NCBI RefSeq assembly: GCF_001552195.1
Contig: NZ_BCQS01000018.1
Span: 124,001-188,000 of the forward strand
Direction of reading: 5' to 3'
DNA from: Actinomadura latina NBRC 106108
GTDB taxonomy: Bacteria > Actinomycetota > Actinomycetes > Streptosporangiales > Streptosporangiaceae
DNA length: 64,000 bases
Shown here piece after piece: positions 18,617 through 26,962 of this stretch (position 1 is the first letter of the stretch; every line of letters begins with the position of its first letter). Both the position numbers and the translations under genes were made by a program. The notes beneath the pieces are model-generated. The model saw nothing but the letters and a program-made list of their open reading frames with translations, was not told where the DNA came from and made no database searches.

Positions 18617-18643
18617 GCCCGGCCCCCTTGCTGGGAGCCGGGC
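18617..18643 (-). terminator. Terminator after the S8 protease gene
   Basis: An 11-bp stem (GCCCGGCCCCC / GGGAGCCGGGC, one G-T pair) with a TTGCT loop lies just past the end of the minus-strand protease gene, so the following peptidase gene is probably transcribed separately. Confidence 0.65.
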
Positions 18644-18661
18644 CATCTTACGTGACAGGTC

Positions 18662-19825
18662 TCACAGCGTGCCCTTGTAGAGCAGCCGGTTGGCCTGCGA
18701 GCGCAGCCGGTGGAGGCTGTGCGTGGAGTTGTCGTTCAGCCACTTCTGCACCGTCGGGAACGTGGCCGTCTTGTGGGTGGACAGGTAGAGCGCCGCGACA
18801 CCGCTCACGTAGGGGGTCGCCATGGACGTCCCGCTGAGCTTCTCGGCGCCGCCCCCGGGCCAGGTGGACCAGATGCCGTAGCCGGGCGCGTTGATGTCGA
18901 CGCACTTGCCCCAGTTGGACCACGTCGCGCGGTTGTCGTAGGTGGTCGTCGCGCCGACCGCCATGACCCAGCCCGCGCTGGACGGCGAGTAATTGCAGGC
19001 GTCCCTGTTGTCGTTGCCCGCGGCCACGGACACGAACACACCGGACTTCGACAGGTTCGTCACGGCCGTGTTCAGCGCCGAGGACTTCGGCCCGCCGAGC
19101 GACAGGTTCGCGACGGCCGGCTTGGCGGCGTTGGCGCGCAGCCAGTTGACGGCGGCGATCACGTCCGACACTGAGCCGGAGCCGTCGCAGTCGAGGACGC
19201 GCAGCGCCCGCAGGTTCACGCCCTTGGCGGCGCCGTAGGTCTTGGAGCCGATGATGCCCGCGACGTGGGTGCCGTGGCCATTGCAGTCGCTGCCGTCGCC
19301 GCCGAACCGGCTCGCCGCCCAGGCGACGGAGGCGCGGCCGCCGAAGTCGCTGTGGGTGACGTCGATGCCGGTGTCGATGATGTAGGCGTTGACGCCGCTT
19401 CCGGTCGACTTGTAGTAGTAGCTCTTCGAGAGAGTCCTGGACCGCTGGTCGATCCGGTCCAGACCCCAGGGCAGGGGGTACTTCTGGGTCGTGTTCGCCT
19501 TGACGACCTGGTCCTGCTCGATCGCGGCGACACGGTGGTCGTTGCGCAGCTTGTTCAGCTGGTCGCCGCTCAGCTTGGCGGCGAAGCCGTTCAGCACGCC
19601 GTCGAAGCGCTTGACGCCCGCGGCCTTGACGTTCTTCGCGGCGGCGTCGGCGGACGCTCCGGGCTTCAGCGTGACGATGTACTGGCCGGGCACGGGAGTG
19701 CCTTCCGCCGCCGTCACCTTCACCCGCGACGAGGAGTCGTCGGCGAGCACGGGGAGCGTCGCGGCGGCGCCCAGGCACGTCGCGACCGCGCCGGCCAGCA
19801 GCAGCCTTCGGTGGACAGCCCGCAA
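18662..19825 (-). CDS. Secreted subtilisin-like serine protease (S8)
   Basis: A preproprotease of about 387 residues. A TTG at 19825 is preferred because AAGGAGAG lies 5-6 nt ahead; a GTG at 19852 is the alternative. Signal peptide (HRRLLLAGAVATCLGAAATLPVLA), an inhibitor I9 propeptide (about 45-110, PGQYIVTLKPGASADAAAK), then the S8A domain with the Asp (YIIDTGIDVTHSDF), His (NGHGTHVAGI) and Ser (SGTSMATPYVSGVAA) motifs, all intact. Overall layout is that of the proteinase K/aqualysin group. It should be exported and activated by propeptide removal. It stands alone, followed by a terminator. Confidence 0.93.
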   Translation of the reverse strand: MRAVHRRLLLAGAVATCLGAAATLPVLADDSSSRVKVTAAEGTPVPGQYIVTLKPGASADAAAKNVKAAGVKRFDGVLNGFAAKLSGDQLNKLRNDHRVAAIEQDQVVKANTTQKYPLPWGLDRIDQRSRTLSKSYYYKSTGSGVNAYIIDTGIDVTHSDFGGRASVAWAASRFGGDGSDCNGHGTHVAGIIGSKTYGAAKGVNLRALRVLDCDGSGSVSDVIAAVNWLRANAAKPAVANLSLGGPKSSALNTAVTNLSKSGVFVSVAAGNDNRDACNYSPSSAGWVMAVGATTTYDNRATWSNWGKCVDINAPGYGIWSTWPGGGAEKLSGTSMATPYVSGVAALYLSTHKTATFPTVQKWLNDNSTHSLHRLRSQANRLLYKGTL

Positions 19826-20005
19826 GGCCTCTCCTTCTGCAGGGGGGACCACTCGCGGCGGGCCCCGTCACATGATCGATGATCTCGACCGAGGAGAAAC
19901 TTTAGCGGAACTGTCCTGATTTGAGGTGACAAATTGGACGTGATGCCAGATGTGGCTTTCCTGTTGCCAAAACGAGTCCGCTTCCGGACGAGCGCCGGCC
20001 GGGGG

Positions 20006-21850
20006 TCAGCCGCGGCTCAGCCTGCCTCCGTAGCCGAGGCTCGTGCCCGGCCTGCTCCACGTGTACTGCAGCGTCCCGTCCGGCTGCCGGGTGATCTCGA
20101 CGACCCCGCTCGTGCACGGCTTGCCGACGGCGAGGTTCATCTTCAGCGCGCTCTCCGTGCCCCTGGTCAGCGTCAGCGTGCCGCTGCACCCCTCACGCGG
20201 ATACACCGCGCGCGCCGTGGTGCCGCCCGCCTCGAACGTGACCTCCGCGGGGAAGGACACGTTGCGGTTGGTGTTGACCAGATTGCCCTTCCAAGTCCCC
20301 GCGAAAGAAGCGGGGATCGTGGTCACCGGACGGTTGTTGGACGCGTTCGTGCTGTCCGGAGGGGGCCCGTTGTCGTCCTTGAGTTGGGGCCACAACACCA
20401 GCGCGATGATGGCGACACCGACACCGACACCGATGAACAGTGAAAGTGCGACACCGAGCACATGGTTGCTGGGGCGCCGCATCCGCCCGACGGAGGACAG
20501 CGGTGAGGAACGACGCTCGCCGCCGTCCCGCCCATGGCCGAGACCAGGGATGAGGTTCTCCGAGATGTTCGGGTGGTCGTGCAGGCCGACCGCGTCGAAC
20601 GTGGCCGTCGGGTCGGGACCCACCGCGTCGAACGTGGCCGTGGGGTCGGGACCCACTGGGTCGAACGTCGCCGTCGCGTCGTGGCCGACGGCGCCGAACG
20701 TCGTGGTCGCCTCGAAGGCCGCCGGGTCCAGATCGGCCGCGAGCGGCTCCGGTTCGGGCGCGGGCTCGCGGCGGGGCCGGCGGGTGCGCGAGAGCTTCCC
20801 GAGGAGGGGGAGCGGCGGCGACGGGGCCCCGTGCGCCGGTCCCGGCGGGCGCGGCGGCATGAGCGGTGCGGCCGGCGGGACGCCCTCCGCCATGGGACGC
20901 GCCGGGGCCCCCATGGGAGGCCGTGGCGGCGGCACGTTCGGGGGCACGTTCGGGGGTACGTTCGGCTGGGTGGCCCGGCCTGCGGCCAGGGCGCGTCCCT
21001 CTTCCACCATCGAAGGCGGGATGCGGCCGGGGAGCGGGCTGTCCGCCCCCAGGAGCCGCTCAAGAAGCTGCGGTGCCGTAGGACGCTCAGCAGGGTTCTT
21101 GGCGAGAGCGCTCGCCAGTACGTCGCGGAGTGCATCCGGGACGGCCGACAGGTCCGCCTGGTCGTAGACGATGCGCTGCATCACCTCGTGCGGCGAACCC
21201 TGCCCGAACGGCGGCTTGCCCGTGGCGGCGAACACGAGGGTCGACGCCCAGGCGAACACGTCCGCGGCCGGGCCGATGCCCATCCCGCTCAGCTGTTCCG
21301 GGGCCTTGTAGGACGGGTCCTCGGTGATGTGCCCGGTGAAGGCGACGTTCACCGCCTCCAAAGCGCGCGCGATGCCGAAGTCGCTCATCCTCGGCCCGTC
21401 CCGTCCCAGGAGGACGTTCCCGGGCTTCAGGCTGTGATGAAGCGCACCCGCCCGATGGACGGCCGCGAGCGCCACCGCCATACCGACGGCCACCCGCTCG
21501 ACGACGGCGCCGCCGCGCGGGCCCTCCTCGTCCACGAGCTGCTGGAGGGACGGGCCGTCCACCCATTCGCTCACCACGTAGGGGCGGTCGCCGTCCACAT
21601 CGGCGGCCCGGATCGCCGCCGTGCAGAACCCGGAGATCTTCCGGGCGGAGGAGAACGCGCCGGTGAACCGGGACCTGGCGACGGGCTCGCCGCTGAGCCG
21701 CACGTGCAGGACCTTCACGGCGACGTGGCCGCCGGCCGGGTCCCTGCCGAGGAAGACGGCGCCCTGCTCACCGACGCCGAGCCGGCCCGTGATCTCGAAC
21801 GAGCCGAGTCTCAGCGGGTCACCCGGCTGCAGAGGCAGCGCCTCGGGCAT
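20006..21850 (-). CDS. Transmembrane Ser/Thr pseudokinase
   Basis: A 614-residue Hanks-type protein (ATG 21850). The Gly loop (RLGVGEQGAVFLG), VAVK (Lys46), DFG (157-159) and APEQ are present. The HRD motif, however, reads HHS (138-140), so the catalytic Asp is Ser, and the alphaC segment RFTGAFSSARKI has Ala or Phe where Glu is expected. It is probably a pseudokinase. A Pro-rich linker contains NVPPNVPPNVPP and four TATF-type units (TATFDAVGPDP), followed by one TM segment (about 463-491) and an extracellular domain of about 110 residues that is unassigned (FAGTWKGNLVNTNRNVSFPAEVTF). It would anchor at the membrane and could scaffold or sense. It stands alone, divergent from the sterol-carrier gene. 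Confidence 0.85.
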   Translation of the reverse strand: MPEALPLQPGDPLRLGSFEITGRLGVGEQGAVFLGRDPAGGHVAVKVLHVRLSGEPVARSRFTGAFSSARKISGFCTAAIRAADVDGDRPYVVSEWVDGPSLQQLVDEEGPRGGAVVERVAVGMAVALAAVHRAGALHHSLKPGNVLLGRDGPRMSDFGIARALEAVNVAFTGHITEDPSYKAPEQLSGMGIGPAADVFAWASTLVFAATGKPPFGQGSPHEVMQRIVYDQADLSAVPDALRDVLASALAKNPAERPTAPQLLERLLGADSPLPGRIPPSMVEEGRALAAGRATQPNVPPNVPPNVPPPRPPMGAPARPMAEGVPPAAPLMPPRPPGPAHGAPSPPLPLLGKLSRTRRPRREPAPEPEPLAADLDPAAFEATTTFGAVGHDATATFDPVGPDPTATFDAVGPDPTATFDAVGLHDHPNISENLIPGLGHGRDGGERRSSPLSSVGRMRRPSNHVLGVALSLFIGVGVGVAIIALVLWPQLKDDNGPPPDSTNASNNRPVTTIPASFAGTWKGNLVNTNRNVSFPAEVTFEAGGTTARAVYPREGCSGTLTLTRGTESALKMNLAVGKPCTSGVVEITRQPDGTLQYTWSRPGTSLGYGGRLSRG

Positions 21851-22032
21851 CTGACGAACCTCCGTGTCCTCCGGGGACGCGTCCCCGGCTCCCCGTTCAA
21901 CTCGCTTCCCCAAGCCTGGCACCGGGGTCCTTTGTACCGCTTACGCGCACTGTCCGTGGGGGGTCGCCCCCGCACCCCCGGTTCGCTGTCGCTCATCCGT
22001 CCACGGTGGCCGACCGGGTAGCTTCATTCGCG

Positions 22033-22476
22033 ATGCCGCGAACTCCGCTTTCTCTCGCTGTACTGAACGAGCAGCGGGCCCTGCTGGGCCTGCCGCCCCA
22101 CACGGGTCCGGACGAGCCCGCCGCGCTTCGTCGCGCGGCCCTGGACACCGTCCTCGCCTCGGCCGAGGCAGGAGGCGCCGAACCGTCCCGTCCGGTGGTC
22201 AAGGGGGCGGTGCGGTTCCTGCTCGACCGGCTCGCCGAGTTGGCGCCCGGTCGTTCGGTGGAGGTCAGGGTCCCTCCGCACGCCGCCGTTCAGTGCATCG
22301 ACGGCCCGCACCATACCCGTGGAACGCCACCCAATGTGGTGGAGATGGGCGCCGCAGCCTGGATCGCGCTGGCCACGGGCCGGTTGTCCTGGGCGGACGC
22401 GGTCGCGGACGGACGGATACGGGCCAGCGGCGCGCGCGCGGACCTGTCGGGATATCTTCCCCTGCCCATCGACTGA
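22033..22476 (+). CDS. Sterol carrier-family (SCP-like) protein
   Basis: A 147-residue protein from the ATG at 22033. It matches the actinobacterial 'sterol carrier family protein' pattern: VPPHAAVQCIDGPHHTRGTPPNVVE, followed by WIALATGRLSWADAVADGRIRASGARADLSGYLPL, the SCP2-like lipid-binding core. It has no signal peptide, so it is cytosolic. Its ligand is unknown. The gene is followed by the LamG gene on the same strand and lies upstream of purF. Confidence 0.8.
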   Translation: MPRTPLSLAVLNEQRALLGLPPHTGPDEPAALRRAALDTVLASAEAGGAEPSRPVVKGAVRFLLDRLAELAPGRSVEVRVPPHAAVQCIDGPHHTRGTPPNVVEMGAAAWIALATGRLSWADAVADGRIRASGARADLSGYLPLPID

Positions 22477-22520
22477 GACGCCGCCGTGCGGGAGTATCCG
22501 CCTTGCTGGAGGTGATCCCC

Positions 22521-23147
22521 GTGTTGATCGCGCATTGGACGTTCGACGTCGACACCGTGGAAGGCCGCAGGGTCGCGGAGGCGACCGGCGCCGGACCCGC
22601 GGCCGAACTGGACGAGACCGCCGGGATCGTCCCCGGCCGGGACGGAGAGGCGCTGTCGCTCAACGGTGGCGACCGTGCCGTGATCCCCGCCACCCCCCAG
22701 CTCGTCCTTAGCCAGGTGTTCGGGTTCAGCCTGGCGTTCTTCGTCCAGGTCACCGAGCCGCCGACCGGGGAGTGGCGCAGCCTCGTCTACAAGCCGGTCG
22801 CGGAGGACGACGCCCGCGGCCTCGGCCTGTGGCTGTATCCGGACGCGATGAGGCTGCGCGTCCAGTTGTTCACCGTCAAGGGACCGGACTACGTCGACAG
22901 CCGTACAAGGCTGGCGCTGGGGGAATGGGCCCATGTCGCCTTCGCGGTGAACACCCAGGGGATGTGCCTCTACGTCAACGGCAAGCTGGATGTCACCGTC
23001 CCGCTGGAACACCCCGTCGTCACACCGGCCGGCCCCATCTACCTGGGCAGCGAACCCACCAAGCCCGGGTTCGGCGGGCTCATGGACGACTTCCGCGTGT
23101 ACGCGTCGCCGCTCAACGAGGAAGCCGTCCGCGCGCTGTCGGAGTGA
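22521..23147 (+). CDS. LamG/concanavalin-like domain protein
   Basis: A 208-residue protein. The GTG at 22521 has GGAGGTGA five nt ahead. It is a single LamG-type jelly roll: LIAHWTFDVDTVEGRRV, a long beta-sandwich region, WAHVAFAVNTQGMCLYVNGKLDVTV and GGLMDDFRVYASPLNEEAVRAL, the classic signature of LamG/pentraxin domains. No signal peptide is visible, so it seems cytosolic, which is unusual because most LamG proteins are extracellular. The binding partner is unknown. Its 3' end overlaps the convergent DUF4190-like gene by about 109 bp. Confidence 0.8.
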   Translation: MLIAHWTFDVDTVEGRRVAEATGAGPAAELDETAGIVPGRDGEALSLNGGDRAVIPATPQLVLSQVFGFSLAFFVQVTEPPTGEWRSLVYKPVAEDDARGLGLWLYPDAMRLRVQLFTVKGPDYVDSRTRLALGEWAHVAFAVNTQGMCLYVNGKLDVTVPLEHPVVTPAGPIYLGSEPTKPGFGGLMDDFRVYASPLNEEAVRALSE

Positions 23148-23503
23148 CCCTGCGCGAACGGGAACTCGCGTTCGACGCAGCCCCTGCGCGACGCCTCATC
23201 CGGGTACCGCGCCTCGTCCCCGCAACGCGCGGCCTTGCTCAGCAGCCAGAAGAGCGACCCCGCGCCAATGGCGAGGGCAAGGGCGGAACAGACGACCCCC
23301 ACGACGGCGGGTCGCCGGTCAGGGTCGCGCCGTACGAGGGCGACCGTCCCCATGACGAGACCGGCGAGTGCGGGGATCACACCCAGCAGGCAGAGCACGA
23401 GCCCCGCCAGCCCGGTGATTCCGAGCACCTGCGAGGCCCTCGCCAGACCGCTCCGCCGGGGCGGCGCGGGCGGCGCGTAGGTCTCGTACCCGGGCAGCGT
23501 CAT
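23039..23503 (-). CDS. DUF4190-like membrane protein
   Basis: A 154-residue product. The ATG at 23503 has GGAGG at 5-6 nt spacing. A Pro-rich N-terminus (LPGYETYAPPAPPRRSG) precedes two TM helices (about 27-50 and 62-83) separated by the loop VALVRRDPDRRPA, as in DUF4190 proteins. A hydrophilic tail with two Cys follows. The last 36 codons overlap the end of the LamG gene on the other strand, so the true C-terminus of one of the two may be shorter in function, although both frames stay open. Confidence 0.65.
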   Translation of the reverse strand: MTLPGYETYAPPAPPRRSGLARASQVLGITGLAGLVLCLLGVIPALAGLVMGTVALVRRDPDRRPAVVGVVCSALALAIGAGSLFWLLSKAARCGDEARYPDEASRRGCVEREFPFAQGHSDSARTASSLSGDAYTRKSSMSPPNPGLVGSLPR

Positions 23504-23630
23504 GTGTCCCTCCACGTGTCGTCCCTCAGATTCCCCCGCACCCCGTGATGCCTGTGGTTCGGGGGAGTAAAGGTCCGTTAAGACATGCCACCGATCGGAG
23601 CAGGTGAACCGGGCATCTAGACTGATAGGC

Positions 23631-25085
23631 GTGCCTCTCCGTGACGGACGTCTGAGCCACGACATCGATCCTTCCGACCGCGCCCCACAGGACGCGTGCG
23701 GGGTCTTCGGCGTCTGGGTCCCTGCCGACCAGGCGTCGCAGGCCGAGGTGAGCAAGCTCACCTACTACGGCCTCTACGCGCTCCAGCACCGCGGCCAGGA
23801 GTCGGCGGGAATCGCCGTCAGCGACGGCTCCCGCATCGTCGTGTTCAAGGACATGGGCCTCGTCGCACAGGTCTTCAACGAGTCCGTGCTGAACACGCTG
23901 CGCGGCCATATCGCCGTCGGCCACTGCCGCTACTCAACGACGGGTTCGCCCACCTGGGAGAACGCTCAGCCCACGTTCCGGTCGACGGAAGCGGGCGGGC
24001 TGGCGCTCACCCACAACGGCAACCTCATCAACACGCCGGAGCTGGCCGCGCGGCTGGAACCGGGCGTGCTGACCGCCACGTCCGACACCGAGGTCCTCAC
24101 GGCGCTGTTCGCGTACCACGGCGAGGGCGGCCCCATGGCGGCCGCCCGGGAGATCCTCCCGGCCACGCGCGGCGCGTACTCCCTGGTCTTCATGGACGAG
24201 GGCACGCTGTACGCGGCCCGCGACCCGGAGGGCGTCCGGCCGCTCGTCCTCGGCGCCCTGGAGGCCGGCGGCTGGGTGGTGGCGTCCGAGACGGCCGGGC
24301 TCGACATCGTCGGCGCCCGCTTCGTCCGGGAGATCGAGCCGGGCGAGCTGGTCGCGATCGACGGCGACGGCGTGCGGTCCGAGCGGTTCGCCGAGCCGCG
24401 CCCCAAGGGCTGCCTGTTCGAGTACGTCTACCTCGCGCGGCCCGACACGACCATCGCCGGGCGCAGCGTCCAGGCCACCCGCGTCGAGGTGGGGCGCCGG
24501 CTGGCCCGCGAGCACCCGGTCGAGGCCGACATGGTCATCCCGACGCCCGAGTCGGGCACCCCGGCGGCGATCGGCTACGCGGAGGCGTCCGGGATCCCCT
24601 ACGGCCAGGGCCTGGTGAAGAACTCCTACGTCGGGCGGACGTTCATCCAGCCGTCCCAGACGATCCGGCAGCTCGGCATCCGGCTCAAGCTGAACCCGCT
24701 GCGCGAGGCGATCGAGGGCAAGCGGCTGGTCGTGGTGGACGACTCCATCGTGCGTGGCAACACCCAGCGCGCGATCGTGTCGATGCTGCGGGACGCGGGC
24801 GCCGCCGAGGTGCACGTGCGCATCTCCAGCCCGCCCGTCTCCTGGCCGTGCTTCTACGGCATCGACTTCGCGACCCGTGCGGAGCTGATCGCGGGGAACC
24901 TCGCCGTGGAGGAGATCCGCGACTCCATCGGCGCCGACACGCTCGGCTTCGTCTCCCTGGACGAGCTCATCTCCGCCACGCAGATCGCCAAGGACAACCT
25001 GTGCCGGGCGTGCTTCGACGGCATCTACCCCATCCCGGTGGACCAGGACGCCCGCGGCAAGCATCTGCTGGAGGTCGGCCGGTGA
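23631..25085 (+). CDS. purF: Amidophosphoribosyltransferase PurF
   Basis: A 484-residue enzyme that starts purine synthesis by converting PRPP and glutamine to phosphoribosylamine. The GTG at 23631 gives a short propeptide ending before the N-terminal nucleophile Cys23 (DACGVFGVW); the GTG at 23604 is an alternative. The glutaminase domain (YALQHRGQESAGIAV, GHCRYSTTGSP) and the phosphoribosyltransferase domain with the PRPP loop VVVDDSIVRGNTQR are complete. C-terminal Cys residues (NLCRACFDGIYP) fit the Fe-S type of PurF. The stop overlaps the purM start (GTGA). Confidence 0.96.
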   Translation: MPLRDGRLSHDIDPSDRAPQDACGVFGVWVPADQASQAEVSKLTYYGLYALQHRGQESAGIAVSDGSRIVVFKDMGLVAQVFNESVLNTLRGHIAVGHCRYSTTGSPTWENAQPTFRSTEAGGLALTHNGNLINTPELAARLEPGVLTATSDTEVLTALFAYHGEGGPMAAAREILPATRGAYSLVFMDEGTLYAARDPEGVRPLVLGALEAGGWVVASETAGLDIVGARFVREIEPGELVAIDGDGVRSERFAEPRPKGCLFEYVYLARPDTTIAGRSVQATRVEVGRRLAREHPVEADMVIPTPESGTPAAIGYAEASGIPYGQGLVKNSYVGRTFIQPSQTIRQLGIRLKLNPLREAIEGKRLVVVDDSIVRGNTQRAIVSMLRDAGAAEVHVRISSPPVSWPCFYGIDFATRAELIAGNLAVEEIRDSIGADTLGFVSLDELISATQIAKDNLCRACFDGIYPIPVDQDARGKHLLEVGR

Positions 25086-26107
25086 CGTCCTATGAGGCCG
25101 CCGGTGTCGACATCGCGGCGGGTGAGCGCGCCGTCGAACTGATGAAGTCCCGTGTGGCTCGCTCACGGCGCCCAGAGGTCGTCGACGACGTCAGCGGCTT
25201 CGCGGGCCTGTTCGACGTGTCCGCCCTGCTGACGTACAAGCGCCCCCTGCTCGCCACGTCCACGGACGGCGTCGGTACCAAGGTCGACTTGGCGCGACGT
25301 CTCGGCATCTACGACACGGTCGGGCACGACCTGGTCGGCATGGTGATCGACGACCTTGCCGTGTGCGGGGCCGAGCCGCTGTTCATGACCGACTACATCG
25401 CCTGCGGCAAGGTCGTCCCGGAGCGGATCGCCGACATCGTCGGCGGGATCGCGGACGCCTGCGCCCTGGCCGGATGCGCCCTCATCGGCGGCGAGACGGC
25501 CGAGCACCCCGGCCTCCTGGAGGCGGACGAGTTCGACCTCGCGGGCGCGGGGACGGGTGTCGTGGAGGCCGACGAGATCCTCGGCCCGGAGCGCGTCCAG
25601 GTGGGGGACGTCGTGCTCGCCATGGCGTCGTCCGGCATCCACTCGAACGGGTACTCGCTCGTCCGGCACATCCTGGCCACGACCGACCTCACGTTGGAGT
25701 CCGCGCCCGCCGAACTTGACCGTCCGCTGGGTGAGGAACTTCTCACCCCCACGCGCATCTACGCCAGGGACTGCCTGGCACTGACCCGGGCCGGCGGGGT
25801 GCGCGCCTTCGCGCACGTCACGGGCGGCGGGCTGGCGGCGAACCTGGCCCGCTCCCTGCCGGCGACCATGGACGCCGTCCTGGACCGCTCGTCGTGGGAG
25901 GTGCCGCCGCTGTTCCGCGTCCTGCAGGCGCACGGCGGCGTGCCGCAGCCCGAGATGGACAAGACGTTCAACCTGGGCGTCGGGATGGCCGCGATCGTGA
26001 GCCCGGACGCGGCCGACGCTGCACTCCGCCTGCTGACCTCCCGCGGCGTCCCCGCCTGGGTCCTCGGCGAGATCACCGAGGGCACCGGCCACGCCGCCTT
26101 CGCCTAG
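25082..26107 (+). CDS. purM: AIR synthase PurM
   Basis: A 341-residue phosphoribosylformylglycinamidine cyclo-ligase that closes the imidazole ring after the PurSQL step. The GTG at 25082 overlaps the purF stop, so the pair is translationally coupled. Family motifs are ATSTDGVGTKVDLA, GHDLVGMVIDDLAVCGAEPLF, GCALIGGETAEHPG, ASSGIHSNGYSLVR and HVTGGGLAANLAR. No key residue is missing. A strong two-tier hairpin ends the transcript about 115 bp downstream. Confidence 0.96.
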   Translation: MTSYEAAGVDIAAGERAVELMKSRVARSRRPEVVDDVSGFAGLFDVSALLTYKRPLLATSTDGVGTKVDLARRLGIYDTVGHDLVGMVIDDLAVCGAEPLFMTDYIACGKVVPERIADIVGGIADACALAGCALIGGETAEHPGLLEADEFDLAGAGTGVVEADEILGPERVQVGDVVLAMASSGIHSNGYSLVRHILATTDLTLESAPAELDRPLGEELLTPTRIYARDCLALTRAGGVRAFAHVTGGGLAANLARSLPATMDAVLDRSSWEVPPLFRVLQAHGGVPQPEMDKTFNLGVGMAAIVSPDAADAALRLLTSRGVPAWVLGEITEGTGHAAFA

Positions 26108-26221
26108 ACCCAAGGACCCTAGACCCAAGGACTGGGACGGACGGCCCGGCGGAGTTCCGCAACCGCGATGTCCCGCAACCGTGATGAGCAGCAACCACGA
26201 TGAAGCGGTGGCCCGGACGGG

Positions 26222-26276
26222 CGTGTGACGGGCTGAGAGGGGCCGTGAGCGCCTCTCAGCCCTCAGCTGTCACACG
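26222..26276 (+). terminator. Two-tier terminator hairpin after purM
   Basis: An inner perfect 11-bp stem (GGGCTGAGAGG / CCTCTCAGCCC, 26230-26262) is extended by an outer 8-bp stem (CGTGTGAC / GTCACACG) interrupted by TCAGCT on one side. It lies downstream of purM. Confidence 0.7.
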
Positions 26277-26392
26277 GCTGGCATGAGCCGCCGAAGGTGC
26301 CCCGTAGGCGCTCTCGGCGGCCGTCGGAAACCATGGCCCAACACACCCCCATTGAGGAAGAACCGCGGCGAACATGGAGAAGTCACGACAAA

Positions 26393-26419
26393 CGCCACTG
26401 CCCGTAGCGGGCAGTGGCG
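26393..26419 (-). terminator. Terminator after DUF3073 gene
   Basis: A perfect 12-bp stem (CGCCACTGCCCG / CGGGCAGTGGCG) with a 3-nt loop is followed, reading on the minus strand, by TTTGT. It ends the DUF3073 transcript. Confidence 0.75.
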
Positions 26420-26432
26420 CACTGTCTGCCGG

Positions 26433-26639
26433 TCAACCGGAGGTGCCGTCCTTGCGGGGCTCCGTGCCGTATTCATCGGCGTAGTCGGCGTACTTCTCGG
26501 CGAGCTCGTCGTACGAGTCGTCGCCGGAGTCCGGGACTCCCAGTTCATCCTTCAGGCGGTCGAGGTCCGTGTTGCCGGTGTTGTATTTGAGCTGCCGGGC
26601 AACCTTCACCTGCTTGGCCTTGGCTCGGCCGCGACCCAT
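26433..26639 (-). CDS. DUF3073 small protein
   Basis: A 68-residue soluble protein with the highly conserved N-terminus MGRGRAKAKQVKVARQLKY typical of DUF3073 (actinobacteria only), followed by an acidic region YDELAEKYADYADEYG. The ATG at 26639 begins this conserved block; the frame upstream is not conserved sequence. The basic head and acidic tail suggest a nucleic-acid- or ribosome-linked role, but this is not known. In related genomes it often lies near vdh and bldC, as here. Confidence 0.85.
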   Translation of the reverse strand: MGRGRAKAKQVKVARQLKYNTGNTDLDRLKDELGVPDSGDDSYDELAEKYADYADEYGTEPRKDGTSG

Positions 26640-26962
26640 TGGCTCGACCCCCTCGATGGTCAGGGCTTTCGTGGGCCCATCAACGCGCGCGTGTACCACA
26701 CGAACCGGTGCCTGATGAGCCATGCGTCAGTCACGGGTACAACCGTACCCGTTTTGCGCCTGGCTCGGTACATCGACGGTACGTGGCGGCGCCCCTGTTG
26801 CTGATAACAACAGTGTATCCGGTGGTCACGAGTACGCGCCTAGGCCGCCGTGGGACGGTCGTACGGTGCCCCACGGCGGCCCTTACAACGGTCTTGCAAC
26901 GGTCTAAACGGGTCTAGGAACCTCACTGTCCGGACCCGCCGGACAGACCGGCGGAGCGGGTC
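26640..26962. promoter_or_regulatory. Gap with DUF3073 promoter and vdh terminators
   Basis: No gene seen in these 323 bp. Contents: an inverted repeat ACGGGTAC-aacc-GTACCCGT (26733-26752) in the DUF3073 upstream region that may be an operator, a terminator-like hairpin for vdh (26843-26881), and a second inverted repeat (GACCCGC...GCGGGTC, about 26934-26964) at the vdh stop. Confidence 0.5.
26843..26881 (-). terminator. Terminator after vdh
   Basis: A perfect 12-bp stem (GGCCGCCGTGGG / CCCACGGCGGCC) with a 15-nt loop lies downstream of vdh on the minus strand. Confidence 0.6.

Larger units (their letters stand above)
26108..26432. other. Gap between purM and DUF3073 gene
   Basis: I see no gene in this 325-bp convergent gap. 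It holds a tandem copy of CCTAGACCCAAGGAC (about 26104 and 26118), a two-tier hairpin for purM (26222-26276) and a terminator for the DUF3073 gene (26393-26419). Confidence 0.7.

Noticed and set aside
23039-23147. Overlapping-gene novelty between LamG and DUF4190-like genes
   Set aside because: A tail-to-tail overlap of about 109 bp with no conserved domain in the overlapped tail; likely just a late stop codon in high-GC DNA.
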